In this document: piece after piece, positions 1 through 7,079 of the stretch
Numbering within the stretch: the first letter of the stretch is position 1
Layout: each line of letters starts with the position of its first letter
From: JBOHPP01 sp050731755
GTDB taxonomy: Bacteria > Methylomirabilota > Methylomirabilia > Rokubacteriales > CSP1-6
Direction of reading: 5' to 3'
NCBI GenBank assembly: GCA_050731755.1
Contig: JBOHPP010000005.1
Location: forward strand, 1 to 7,929
Length of the DNA: 7,929 nucleotides
Made by a program: the position numbers and the translations under genes
The notes under the pieces: generated by a model
Database searches by the model: none
Seen by the model: the letters and a program-made list of their open reading frames with translations, nothing else
Told to the model about the DNA's origin: nothing

Positions 1-891
1 GTCGCGGCCCACATCGGCCACGTCCTGAAGAGCCTCCCCTGCTTCGTGGACGCCGTGACGGTCGTCGACGACGGGAGCACCGACGAGACCGTGGACGTCG
101 TCGAGACGTGCGGCGACGAGCGGGTGATGGTGATCCGCCATCAGAGGAACCGCGGTGTCGGCGCGGCCATGGTCTCCGGCTTCCGCGACGCCTTGCGCCA
201 TCCCGACGGCGTCATCGTGAAGATGGACGGGGATGGTCAGATGGACCCGGCCTACCTCTCCGCGCTCCTGGAGCCGATCGTCGAAGGGCGGTGTGACTAC
301 GCCAAGGGCAACCGCTTCCTCAGGCAGCGCGAGCTGGGCGTCATGCCCAAGCACCGCCTGATGGGAAACTTCATCCTCACCTTCCTCACCAAGCTGGCCT
401 CCGGCTACTGGAACGTGTTCGATCCCCAGAACGGCTACCTGGCCATCAAGGCCGCGGCGCTGCGCCTCCTGGACCTGGACCGGCTCTCCCCCCGGTACTT
501 CTTCGAGAACGACATGCTGATCAACCTCAACATCTTCGGGCTCCGGGTCACCGACGTGCCCATCCCCGCGGTCTATGCGGACGAGCGATCCGCGATGAAC
601 ATCGGGGACATTCTCTGCTCCTTTCCGTTCCACCTCTTTCGCGGCTACTGGTATCGCTTCTACCGCAAGCACGTCCTCCGCGACTTCTCCGCGGTCGCGT
701 TGTTCATGTTGACGGGGCTCCCGCTCCTGGCCTTCGGCGTGGGCTTCGGCGCGTACACCTGGGTGCAGTCGTTCCTGCTCAACCGCTTCGCCTCGACGGG
801 CACGGTCATGCTCAGCGTGCTGCCGTTCCTGGTGGGTTTCGAGCTGGTCCTCCAGGCCCTCGTCCTCGACATCAAGGAAACACCGAAATAG
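1..891 (+). CDS. Family 2 glycosyltransferase, DPM1/GtrB-like, membrane-anchored (5' partial)
   Basis: This gene is open from the first base of the window, so its start lies upstream; 296 residues are visible. The reading begins with an IGHVLKSLP segment, which is the normal N-terminal strand/helix region of GT2 enzymes, so probably only a short N-terminus is missing. The nucleotide-binding VVDDGSTDET motif is at visible residues 21-30 and the metal-binding DGDGQMDP (DxD-type) motif at about 76-83. Two hydrophobic segments follow at about 230-252 and 267-290, as in DPM1/GtrB-type enzymes that transfer a sugar from an activated nucleotide donor to polyprenyl phosphate on the inner face of the cytoplasmic membrane. 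A GTG at 46 could be mistaken for the start, but it lies inside the conserved fold. It is followed after nine bases by a GT4 gene. The donor sugar and acceptor cannot be read from the sequence; it could instead transfer a sugar directly onto a lipid-linked glycan. Confidence 0.9.
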   Translation, partial: VAAHIGHVLKSLPCFVDAVTVVDDGSTDETVDVVETCGDERVMVIRHQRNRGVGAAMVSGFRDALRHPDGVIVKMDGDGQMDPAYLSALLEPIVEGRCDYAKGNRFLRQRELGVMPKHRLMGNFILTFLTKLASGYWNVFDPQNGYLAIKAAALRLLDLDRLSPRYFFENDMLINLNIFGLRVTDVPIPAVYADERSAMNIGDILCSFPFHLFRGYWYRFYRKHVLRDFSAVALFMLTGLPLLAFGVGFGAYTWVQSFLLNRFASTGTVMLSVLPFLVGFELVLQALVLDIKETPK

Positions 892-900
892 GACGACCGG

Positions 901-2058
901 GTGAAAATCCTCTGGCTCACGCCGTTTCTGCCTGACCCGGACGCGACGCACGCCGGCGGCCGCGCGATCTACCAGTGGCTCTCCCGGCTCGCCCAGCGCC
1001 ACGAGATCACGCTCCTGTGCCGCGTCGATACGGGGGAGGCCGGCCGGGTCGACGCGCTCCGCCGTCTCTGCCGCGACGTCCACGTCCTGCGCTTCGACCG
1101 TCCGACCGGGGCGCTCACCACCGTGCGCATCGCCGCGTCCTACTTCAGGCTGGGCCGGACGGCCAACCATCTGCTGCGGCGCGGCGGCTTCGACCTTTTG
1201 CACGTGGAGTATGTGGAGAGCGGCGTCGGCATTGCCACCGATCTCGACGTTCCCGCCGTTCTCATCGCCATCGACGAGCTGGCCAAGCCCGCCCGCCGGC
1301 GTTTCGAGCTGGCCCGCGGGCTCGCCCCGCGCCTGGCCACGTACCTGTACTGGGCCACCATTCGCGGCCTGGAGCGCCGGATCTGCCGCAAGTTCAATCG
1401 GATCCTCGCGGCATCCGAGTACGATCGGCACCTGTTTCGTGCTCTCGATCCGCGTCTGCCCGTGGCCACCTTGCCGTTTCCGGTGGGTATCGATGCCGGG
1501 CGCGTGCCGGCGACCACACGGGAGGCCGATCACCTCCTCTTCGTCGGCGCCATGCATCGAGACACCAATATCGACGCCGTCCGACACTTCTGCCGCGAGG
1601 TCCTTCCGGCGATCCGTCGAACGCGGCCGGACGTCCGCCTGACCATCGTCGGCCATGAGCCCCCGCCCGAGATCCGGCGGCTGAGCCGTGACCCTGCCAT
1701 CGTCGTCACCGGGTTCGTCCCCCGGCTCGAGCCCTACTATGCGCGGGCCACGGTGTTCGTCTGCCCCGTCCGCATCGGCGGCGGCATTCTGTTGAAGAAC
1801 GTGGACGCGATGGCGGCCGGCTGTCCGGTGGTCACCACCAGCGCGGGCAACGAGGGGGTGGGGGCGACGCCGGGTGTCCATCTGCTCACCGCCGATGATC
1901 CGGGGGCGTTCGCCGAGGCCACCGTCAGGCTTCTCAGGGACGCGGACGAACGCCGGCGCCTCGCCGACAACGCGCGCGAGTTCGTCCGGGCCCGCTTTTC
2001 GGTGGAGGCTGCCGTGAGCCAGCTCGAGGAAACGTATCGTGAGGTCGGCGCCGCCTAA
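901..2058 (+). CDS. Family 4 glycosyltransferase (GT-B fold)
   Basis: The product has 385 residues, the usual size for GT4 enzymes, which add a sugar from a nucleotide donor to a growing lipid-linked glycan at the inner membrane. The N-terminal half opens with the Rossmann strand MKILWLTPFLPD and an AGG turn at about residues 19-20. The C-terminal donor-binding half has LLFVGAMHRDTN near residue 213, VTGFVPRLEPYY, and the family signature RIGGGILLKNVDAMAAG at 291-307, followed by PVVTT. In most GT4 enzymes the signature carries a glutamate where this protein has Asp302, a conservative change. There is no membrane segment. The GTG start at 901 follows an AGGA at 890-893 with suitable spacing, and the frame enters the fold immediately. 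The 3' end overlaps the flippase gene by 20 bases. The family assignment is firm; sugar specificity is unknown. Confidence 0.92.
   Translation: MKILWLTPFLPDPDATHAGGRAIYQWLSRLAQRHEITLLCRVDTGEAGRVDALRRLCRDVHVLRFDRPTGALTTVRIAASYFRLGRTANHLLRRGGFDLLHVEYVESGVGIATDLDVPAVLIAIDELAKPARRRFELARGLAPRLATYLYWATIRGLERRICRKFNRILAASEYDRHLFRALDPRLPVATLPFPVGIDAGRVPATTREADHLLFVGAMHRDTNIDAVRHFCREVLPAIRRTRPDVRLTIVGHEPPPEIRRLSRDPAIVVTGFVPRLEPYYARATVFVCPVRIGGGILLKNVDAMAAGCPVVTTSAGNEGVGATPGVHLLTADDPGAFAEATVRLLRDADERRRLADNAREFVRARFSVEAAVSQLEETYREVGAA
2026..2030 (+). promoter_or_regulatory. Shine-Dalgarno for the flippase gene
   Basis: GAGGA lies eight bases before the GTG at 2039 and within the coding end of the GT4 gene. 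It decides the flippase start in favour of 2039 over the in-frame GTG at 2132, which has no comparable site upstream. Confidence 0.6.
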
Positions 2059-3475
2059 CCGTCCGGCATCCGCGCTCGGCGGCGACCGCGCCGACGGCGC
2101 TGCCCGTCCGCCCAGCCCCTTCGACCAGCGCGTGCTCCGGGATTCCCTGCTGAATCTCAGCGGTCAAGCCTTGCCCCTGCTCGTCGGGGTCGTCAGTCTC
2201 CCGCTCATCCTCCAGGGCCTGGGACCCGACCGATTCGGCATCCTGTCCCTCGCCCTTGCCGCGCTCGGGCACTTCGCCATCCTCGACTTCGGCGTGGGCC
2301 GCGCCCTGACGAGATCGGTGGCCGAGCGGTTCGGCCGAGCGCCGACCGAGATCCCCCGCCTCCTGTGGACAGGCGTCATGTTGCAGGCGGTTCTGGGGCT
2401 GCTCGGCGCCGCCGCCGTCGCCGCACTCGCCCCGCTGGTCGTCGAGCGCGTGCTCAACGTGCCGCCGGCGCTGGGCGCCGAGGCCCAGGCGACCGCGAGG
2501 CTGCTGGCGCTGGCCGTGCCCGGCATCACGCTCTCGATGCCGTTTCGGGGCCTTCTCGAAGGGGCCCGGCGCTTCGATCTCCTCAACGCCATTGCCGTCC
2601 CCGCCGGCGTCGGGACCTACGTGCTGCCGTTGGCCGGACTGCTCGCCGGCGTCAGCCTGCCCTCGATCATCGCCTCAATGGTCGCTCTCCGGTTCCTCGT
2701 CCTCGTGCTCCTGGTGACGGTCAGCCTCGTCACCCTGCCTGCCCTGCGCCGGAGCGTGGCCTTCGCTCCGGCGGCGGCCTACCGGCTCCTCACCTTCGGA
2801 GGCTGGCTCACCGTCTCCAACGTGGCCGCCGTCGTCCTGACCGGCGCGGACCGCTTCCTCATCGCGGCGCTGCTGCCCGTGGCGATGGTGACGTACTACG
2901 CGGCGCCCTACGACCTGGTGACGCGCCTCTGGATCGTGTCGTCGAGCGTCGTCATCGCCTTCTTCCCGGCGGCCAGCGCCCTCGACCCCCACCGCGAGCG
3001 GGAACGGCTTCAGGCCCTCCTCACCGACACGGTGCGAAGGCTCGTGCTGGTTCTCCTGCCGATCGTTCTCGTGCTCGGCTTCTTCGCCCCGGAGATCTTG
3101 GCCTACTGGCTGGGAGGCGACTTCGCCACCGAGGGCAGCACCGTCCTTCGCCTGCTGGCGGTCGGGGTTCTCGTCAACTCGCTGGCCCAGGCGCCGCATA
3201 CCATCGTGCTGGCCAGCGGGCGTCCCGACATCCCGGCGAAGCTGCACGTGCTCGAAGTGCCGCTCTATTGTGGGCTCGCCTGGTGGTTGATCCACAGCCA
3301 CGGCATCGCGGGGGCCGCGGCGGCGTGGCTGATCCGGGCGACCCTCGACGCGGCCTTGATGTTCCTGGTGGCACGCCGGCTCGGCGCCCCTGGCGGACCC
3401 AGCCGGGGATCGCGAAACGGCCGCCTGGCGGCGTGCCTGTCGGCGGCTTCCCCACGTCACTCTCCGAGCCCATGA
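2039..3475 (+). CDS. Wzx-like oligosaccharide flippase (MOP/PST superfamily)
   Basis: The product has 478 residues and is dominated by hydrophobic helices, about 12-14 by eye, as expected for polysaccharide transporters that move undecaprenyl-linked oligosaccharides from the cytoplasmic to the periplasmic leaflet. After a roughly 30-residue hydrophilic, proline-rich N-terminus it has the family-typical first helices: SLLNLSGQALPLLVGVVSLP, then GLGPDRFGILSLALA and the LDFGVGRALTRSVAE loop, which matches the D-x-G-(x)-x-R pattern after TM2 in Wzx proteins. A later GADRFLIAALLP segment is the typical start of the second half. It overlaps the GT4 gene by 20 bases, and its stop codon overlaps the next gene's ATG, so coupled translation is likely. 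Its placement between glycosyltransferases supports glycan export. The exact substrate is unknown; a MurJ-like lipid II flippase is less likely in this context. Confidence 0.9.
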   Translation: MRSAPPNRPASALGGDRADGAARPPSPFDQRVLRDSLLNLSGQALPLLVGVVSLPLILQGLGPDRFGILSLALAALGHFAILDFGVGRALTRSVAERFGRAPTEIPRLLWTGVMLQAVLGLLGAAAVAALAPLVVERVLNVPPALGAEAQATARLLALAVPGITLSMPFRGLLEGARRFDLLNAIAVPAGVGTYVLPLAGLLAGVSLPSIIASMVALRFLVLVLLVTVSLVTLPALRRSVAFAPAAAYRLLTFGGWLTVSNVAAVVLTGADRFLIAALLPVAMVTYYAAPYDLVTRLWIVSSSVVIAFFPAASALDPHRERERLQALLTDTVRRLVLVLLPIVLVLGFFAPEILAYWLGGDFATEGSTVLRLLAVGVLVNSLAQAPHTIVLASGRPDIPAKLHVLEVPLYCGLAWWLIHSHGIAGAAAAWLIRATLDAALMFLVARRLGAPGGPSRGSRNGRLAACLSAASPRHSPSP

Positions 3476-4530
3476 GCGTCGCTTCGAAACCGAGCCTCGA
3501 CCGCGCCATCCAGTGCCTGCTCTGCCAGACCGCTGGCCCCATCCTCTATGCGGGACTGCCCGATCGGCTGTTCGGCATCGCCGGGCGGTGGAACCTTCGC
3601 CGCTGTCCCCGGTGCGGGCTCGTGTGGATCGAGCCCTGCCCACCACCGGAAGAGCTTGGCCGTCTGTACGCGGGGTACTACACCCACACGATCGAGGCGC
3701 CGACGACCGGCATGCGCCTCGCCGTCAAGAACGCCATCCTGGCCGCGGCGTTCGGCTATCCCGAGCTCACCGACCAGATCCGTTCTGCACGGGGGCTCGC
3801 CGCCATCGGCCTGCTCAAGGAAATGGCGGGGCTCAGCGTCATGCTGCTGGATGGTCGGAGGCGGGGGCGCCTGCTGGACGTCGGTTGCGGAAACGGCCAG
3901 TTCGTCGCGGCCATGCGGACACTCGGTTGGGACGCGCGCGGCATCGACGTCGACGAGGGGGGACTCGCCGTCGCCCGGCAACACTTCGGCGTCCCCGTGA
4001 CCCAGGGAACCCTCGCGGAGGCCCGGTTCCCTGCCCACTCCTTCGATGCGGTGACGCTTCATCACGTCATCGAGCACGTGCCTGATCCCGTCGACGTCCT
4101 GAGGGAGTGCGGTCGAATCCTTCAACCGGGCGGGCGGATCGTCGTGGTGACACCGAACATCGAGAGCCTGGGCCACCGTCTCTTTCGGACGCGATGGCTC
4201 GGCCTCGATGTCCCCCGCCATCTGCAGCTCTTCTCGACCGGCAACCTCCGGATCGCCGCCGAGCTCGCCGGGCTGGTGGTCGAGTCCATGTCGACGGCCA
4301 CGCGCCAGGCCTTTCTCATCGGGCTCTCGAGCCTCCACCTGGTGCGCGCCGGCGTTCTCCCCGGCGCACGCCCACCCCGCATCGGGCCGGGGCAGTGGCT
4401 GATCGGCGCCGCGTTTCAGGCTCTGGAGCACACGCTCTCGCGCGTGGCCCCCCTCGGGGAGGAGATCGTGATGATCGCCACGCGGGCGGGTGCGGCCCAA
4501 GAACGGCGGGCCGGGGAGAGCTCTCGGTGA
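3472..4530 (+). CDS. Class I SAM-dependent methyltransferase with N-terminal zinc ribbon
   Basis: The product has 352 residues. A likely zinc ribbon is formed by CLLC at residues 15-18 and CPRC at 45-48. A class I methyltransferase fold follows: motif I LLDVGCGNG at 134-142, an acidic strand end GIDVDE at 157-162 that would hold the SAM ribose, the motif IV region FDAVTLHHVIEHVPDP at 191-206, then LQPGG and VVVTPN. The WLGLDVPRHLQLFS stretch near 242-255 is common in methyltransferases of sugar clusters. It probably methylates a nucleotide sugar or glycan residue in the cytoplasm. The ATG at 3472 overlaps the flippase stop as ATGA. The open frame extends much further upstream, but that stretch is a shadow of the flippase gene. 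No strong Shine-Dalgarno is visible, so re-initiation after the flippase is likely. Sugar target and methylated atom are unknown. Confidence 0.9.
   Translation: MSVASKPSLDRAIQCLLCQTAGPILYAGLPDRLFGIAGRWNLRRCPRCGLVWIEPCPPPEELGRLYAGYYTHTIEAPTTGMRLAVKNAILAAAFGYPELTDQIRSARGLAAIGLLKEMAGLSVMLLDGRRRGRLLDVGCGNGQFVAAMRTLGWDARGIDVDEGGLAVARQHFGVPVTQGTLAEARFPAHSFDAVTLHHVIEHVPDPVDVLRECGRILQPGGRIVVVTPNIESLGHRLFRTRWLGLDVPRHLQLFSTGNLRIAAELAGLVVESMSTATRQAFLIGLSSLHLVRAGVLPGARPPRIGPGQWLIGAAFQALEHTLSRVAPLGEEIVMIATRAGAAQERRAGESSR
4513..4518 (+). promoter_or_regulatory. Shine-Dalgarno for the second GT2 gene
   Basis: GGGGAG lies eight bases before the GTG at 4527, inside the end of the preceding methyltransferase gene. 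It supports the GTGA overlap start rather than the long upstream extension of the open frame. Confidence 0.6.
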
Positions 4531-5621
4531 GCCGGACGGCCCCGGCCGTCGCCGTCATCGTCGTGAACTGGAACGGCTGGGTCGACACGCTCGAGTGTCT
4601 GGAGAGCGTGCTGCGCAGCGCCTACCCGGACTACCGGATCGTCGTCTGCGACAACGCCTCCCCGGACGGGTCCATGGACCGCATCAAGGCCTGGGCGGAA
4701 GGGCGGCTGGACGTCGCCGTGGCTCCCCGTGATCCGCTGCGCTGGCTGTCGTTCCCTCCGGTGGCCAAGCCCATCGCGTATCGCGAGGCTGGGGCTCTGA
4801 CGGCGGGGGCGGACCGCGGTGACGCCGACCGGGAGCCCCGCCTTGTGCTCGTGCACACCGGCGGCAACCGGGGCTTCGCCGCCGGCGTGAACGTCGGTCT
4901 GCGCTATGCGCTGGCCCGTCCGCAGTTCGGCTACGCCTGGCTGCTCAACAACGACGCGGTCGTCGACCCTCACGCCCTGAGTCATCTCGTGCGGCGGATG
5001 CAGGCCAGACTCGAGGCCGGGATGTGTGGCTCGACGGTCCGCTACTATCACGCGCCAGAGATGATCCAGGCGTTGGGGGGAGCGACGTACAACCGATGGC
5101 TGGGCGCGACCCGTCACGTCGGCATGGGCCAGACCGCGAGGCCGTTGGAGCGCGCCGAGCGCGTGGAGCGCCAGCTCGCCTACATTCTCGGCGCCTCCCT
5201 GCTCGTGTCGAGGTCGTTCCTGGAAGACGTCGGGCTCATGAACGAGGACTACTTCCTCTTCTTCGAGGAGCTCGACTGGGCCATCCGGGGACGCGGGCGC
5301 TACACGCTCGCGTACGCACCCGAGAGCCTCGTGTACCACAAGGAGGGCGCCAGCCTCGGCACGAGCCCGGACCCCTACCGACGGAGTCTCGCCGCCGAGT
5401 ACTTTCACGTGCGGAATCGGCTGCGGCTGACGCGACGGTTCTACCCCTTCGCGCTGCCCACCGTGTACCTTGGGGTCGCGGCCAGCCTGCTCAAGCGTCT
5501 GCGCGAAGGGCAATGGGACAAGGCTCGGATCGTCATCGACGGAGCCCTGGGGCGCCGGTGGCCGGCGACGAGGAACGGGGGGCCATGGCCACCTGCAACC
5601 TGTGCGGCTTCCCCGTCTTGA
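4527..5621 (+). CDS. Family 2 glycosyltransferase, rhamnosyltransferase-like (WbbL type)
   Basis: The product has 364 residues with a GT-A fold. Residues 8-18 (VAVIVVNWNGW) form the first strand with the NWNG loop typical of this branch, VVCDNASPDGS at 39-49 is the uracil-binding region, NRGFAAG begins at 114, LLNNDAVVDP with the metal-binding Asp143 is at 139-148, and NEDYFLFFEELDWAIR at 239-254 carries the acidic catalytic-base and D-W motif. The stretch between the DNAS and NRGF motifs is about 68 residues, longer than in the simplest family members. There is no clear membrane anchor; a short hydrophobic patch near residue 310 could be membrane-associated. The GTG start overlaps the previous stop by four bases. 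The open frame reaches back to 4107, but that part is out-of-frame methyltransferase sequence. It likely adds a deoxyhexose such as rhamnose to the lipid-linked glycan; the sugar is an inference from family resemblance only. Confidence 0.9.
   Translation: MSRTAPAVAVIVVNWNGWVDTLECLESVLRSAYPDYRIVVCDNASPDGSMDRIKAWAEGRLDVAVAPRDPLRWLSFPPVAKPIAYREAGALTAGADRGDADREPRLVLVHTGGNRGFAAGVNVGLRYALARPQFGYAWLLNNDAVVDPHALSHLVRRMQARLEAGMCGSTVRYYHAPEMIQALGGATYNRWLGATRHVGMGQTARPLERAERVERQLAYILGASLLVSRSFLEDVGLMNEDYFLFFEELDWAIRGRGRYTLAYAPESLVYHKEGASLGTSPDPYRRSLAAEYFHVRNRLRLTRRFYPFALPTVYLGVAASLLKRLREGQWDKARIVIDGALGRRWPATRNGGPWPPATCAASPS
5571..5574 (+). promoter_or_regulatory. Shine-Dalgarno for the small methyltransferase gene
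   Basis: AGGA, followed by a G-run, lies ten bases before the ATG at 5585. It favours that start over the in-frame GTG at 5558. Confidence 0.5.
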
Positions 5622-6271
5622 GGCTCACCCCCGGGATCTTCGGGACCCGCTGCCTCCGGTGCGGGTCGACATTGCTCCACCGGGCGGCCGGCTTCGTGAT
5701 CGCTCAGCTCGGCGTTCCTCCCACGGCGCGGGTCTACGAGCTCTCGTCCGGTGGACCCCTGGTCCGCTATCTGCGCCGGCGTTGTCAAACACTCACGCTC
5801 TCGGAGTACTTCGACGACGTCCGGCCGGGCGAGTGGAAGCGCGGTGTCCAGTGCCAGGACGTGCAGCGGTTGACCTACCCGGATGACGCGTTCGACCTGG
5901 TGACGAGCACCGAGGTGTTCGAGCACGTGCCGGATGACACCGCCGCCTTTCGGGAGGTTCACCGCGTCCTGCGGCCTGGGGGGCATGTGGTGTTCACCGT
6001 CCCCCTCTTCGACCAGGAGCGGACCGTGGAGCGCGCCCGCCTCGACGGGGGCGCCGTCGTTCACCTGCTTGCCCCCGAGTACCACCACGATCGCATCCGG
6101 GGGCGGGGTCGCGTGCTGGCGTTCCGCAATTACGGCCGAGACATCTGCCGGCGCCTCGGCGCAGCCGGCTTGGAGGCGGAGATACGAGTGGTGGACGCCG
6201 CCCGGCACGCGGCCCCCGGCACCAAGGTCGTCGTCGGTCGCAAGGCCGATCGTCAGAGGCCGGCTCGGTGA
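5585..6271 (+). CDS. Small zinc-ribbon methyltransferase-like protein (class I SAM fold)
   Basis: The product has 228 residues. CNLC at 4-7 and CLRC at 23-26 make a short N-terminal zinc ribbon. The rest resembles a Methyltransf_11-type domain: LTYPDDAFDLVTSTEVFEHV corresponds to the region after motif I through motif IV, HRVLRPGGHVVFTVPLF is motif V/VI, and the C-terminus ends in GTKVVVGRKA. Motif I is degenerate: VYELSSGG at 50-57 replaces the usual D-x-G-x-G-x-G, so SAM binding may be altered. The ATG at 5585 overlaps the GT2 gene by 37 bases; GTG 5558 would add nine residues before the ribbon. It overlaps the prepilin peptidase start by four bases. Position in the operon points to methylation of the same glycan or its precursor. 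A non-catalytic role is possible. Confidence 0.85.
   Translation: MATCNLCGFPVLRLTPGIFGTRCLRCGSTLLHRAAGFVIAQLGVPPTARVYELSSGGPLVRYLRRRCQTLTLSEYFDDVRPGEWKRGVQCQDVQRLTYPDDAFDLVTSTEVFEHVPDDTAAFREVHRVLRPGGHVVFTVPLFDQERTVERARLDGGAVVHLLAPEYHHDRIRGRGRVLAFRNYGRDICRRLGAAGLEAEIRVVDAARHAAPGTKVVVGRKADRQRPAR
6255..6259 (+). promoter_or_regulatory. Shine-Dalgarno for the prepilin peptidase gene
   Basis: AGAGG lies eight bases before the GTG at 6268, within the end of the small methyltransferase gene. It supports the overlapping start and thus coupling between the two genes. Confidence 0.55.
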
Positions 6272-7023
6272 CGGTCCTGGTCCTCTTCTCCCTCGTGCTC
6301 GGCGCCGTGATCGGCAGCTTCCTCAACGTCGTGATCGTCCGGTTGCCGCAGGGCGAGAGTCTCGTCCATCCGCGGTCCCACTGCCCAGCCTGCCGGGCAC
6401 CGATCGCCTGGTTCGACAACATTCCCGTGCTCAGCTTCGCGACTCTGCGCGGGCGTTGTCGCCAGTGCCGGGCCCCCATCAGCTGGCGCTATCCGCTGGT
6501 CGAGGCCACCACCGCGGCGCTGTTCAGCCTGGCCGCCTGGCACTTCGGGTTCACGGTCGAGCTCCTGACCGCCTGGCCGCTCCTGGCGGCGCTGCTCGCC
6601 ATCACCGCCATCGATCTCGACCACCAGATCATCCCTGACACGATCACGCTCCCCGGCATCGTCGCCGGGTTCCTCGCGTCGCTGGTGAACCCCTCCGTGC
6701 GGTGGGTCGACTCGCTCCTCGGCATCGCCGTGGGCGGGGGCCTCATCCTGATGGTGATTCTGGTGAGCCGGGGCGGCATGGGCGGGGGCGATATGAAGCT
6801 CTGCGCCATGATCGGCGCCTTTCTGGGGTGGCAGCTCGCCACCTTGACGCTCTTCATGGCGGTGATCGTGGGTGGCGCCCTCGCGGCCGTGCTCTTGATC
6901 ACCGGGCTCAGAAAGCGGAAAGATCGAATCCCATTCGGCCCGTTTCTGGCCGGGAGTGCCGCCGTGAGCGTGTTCTGGGGCGAGAAGCTGATCGCCTGGT
7001 ACTGGAGAGGCTTCGCCCTCTGA
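6268..7023 (+). CDS. pilD: Prepilin peptidase (type IV prepilin leader peptidase/N-methyltransferase, A24 family)
   Basis: The product has 251 residues, close to the usual bifunctional length. The first helix ends in GSFLNVVIVRLP, a hallmark of the family. The cytoplasmic N-methylation domain has the paired cysteines CPAC at 39-42 and CRQC at 64-67, each followed by RAPI, needed for metal binding in canonical members. The catalytic aspartates of the bilobed aspartyl protease are seen in AIDLDHQIIPD (Asp116/Asp118 region) and GGGDMKL (Asp175). The remaining C-terminal part is hydrophobic helices ending in GPFLAGSAA and WGEKLIAWYW. It would sit in the inner membrane, cut prepilins after the leader glycine and methylate the new N-terminus; two likely substrates lie directly downstream. 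The GTG start overlaps the methyltransferase stop as GTGA. It could equally be named gspO; the symbol reflects family, not a proven pathway. Confidence 0.93.
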   Translation: MTVLVLFSLVLGAVIGSFLNVVIVRLPQGESLVHPRSHCPACRAPIAWFDNIPVLSFATLRGRCRQCRAPISWRYPLVEATTAALFSLAAWHFGFTVELLTAWPLLAALLAITAIDLDHQIIPDTITLPGIVAGFLASLVNPSVRWVDSLLGIAVGGGLILMVILVSRGGMGGGDMKLCAMIGAFLGWQLATLTLFMAVIVGGALAAVLLITGLRKRKDRIPFGPFLAGSAAVSVFWGEKLIAWYWRGFAL

Positions 7024-7079
7024 TCGCGCCACCGGGGCGGGCAGTTACTCGTCCCACACCACATCCCGACGTCCGGTCG
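7024..7079 (+). other. Short non-coding spacer after the prepilin peptidase gene
   Basis: These 56 bases separate the intact peptidase stop from the point where the peptidase-remnant similarity begins. I see no gene, promoter or convincing terminator. A four-base-pair palindrome (CGAC/GTCG at 7067-7070 and 7076-7079) before a short T-rich run is too weak to call. Confidence 0.4.

Noticed and set aside
46..891. GTG at 46 as the true start of the first glycosyltransferase
   Set aside because: The frame is open from base 1 and the residues before 46 match the conserved first part of the GT2 fold, so the gene is truncated by the window edge.
2365..3471. Upstream extension of the methyltransferase frame inside the flippase gene
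   Set aside because: The translated stretch is R/G/A/P-rich shadow sequence. The zinc ribbon and the fold begin after the ATG at 3472.
2675..3646. Long open frame on the minus strand (323 codons) opposite the flippase gene
   Set aside because: Its translation is rich in R, G, E, H and Q with no recognisable domain, and it lies antisense to a clear membrane-protein gene. Such frames are expected in GC-rich DNA.
4416..5513. Minus-strand open frame of 365 codons opposite the second GT2
   Set aside because: It is low-complexity in appearance with no motif, and the + strand carries a complete GT2 with all catalytic motifs.
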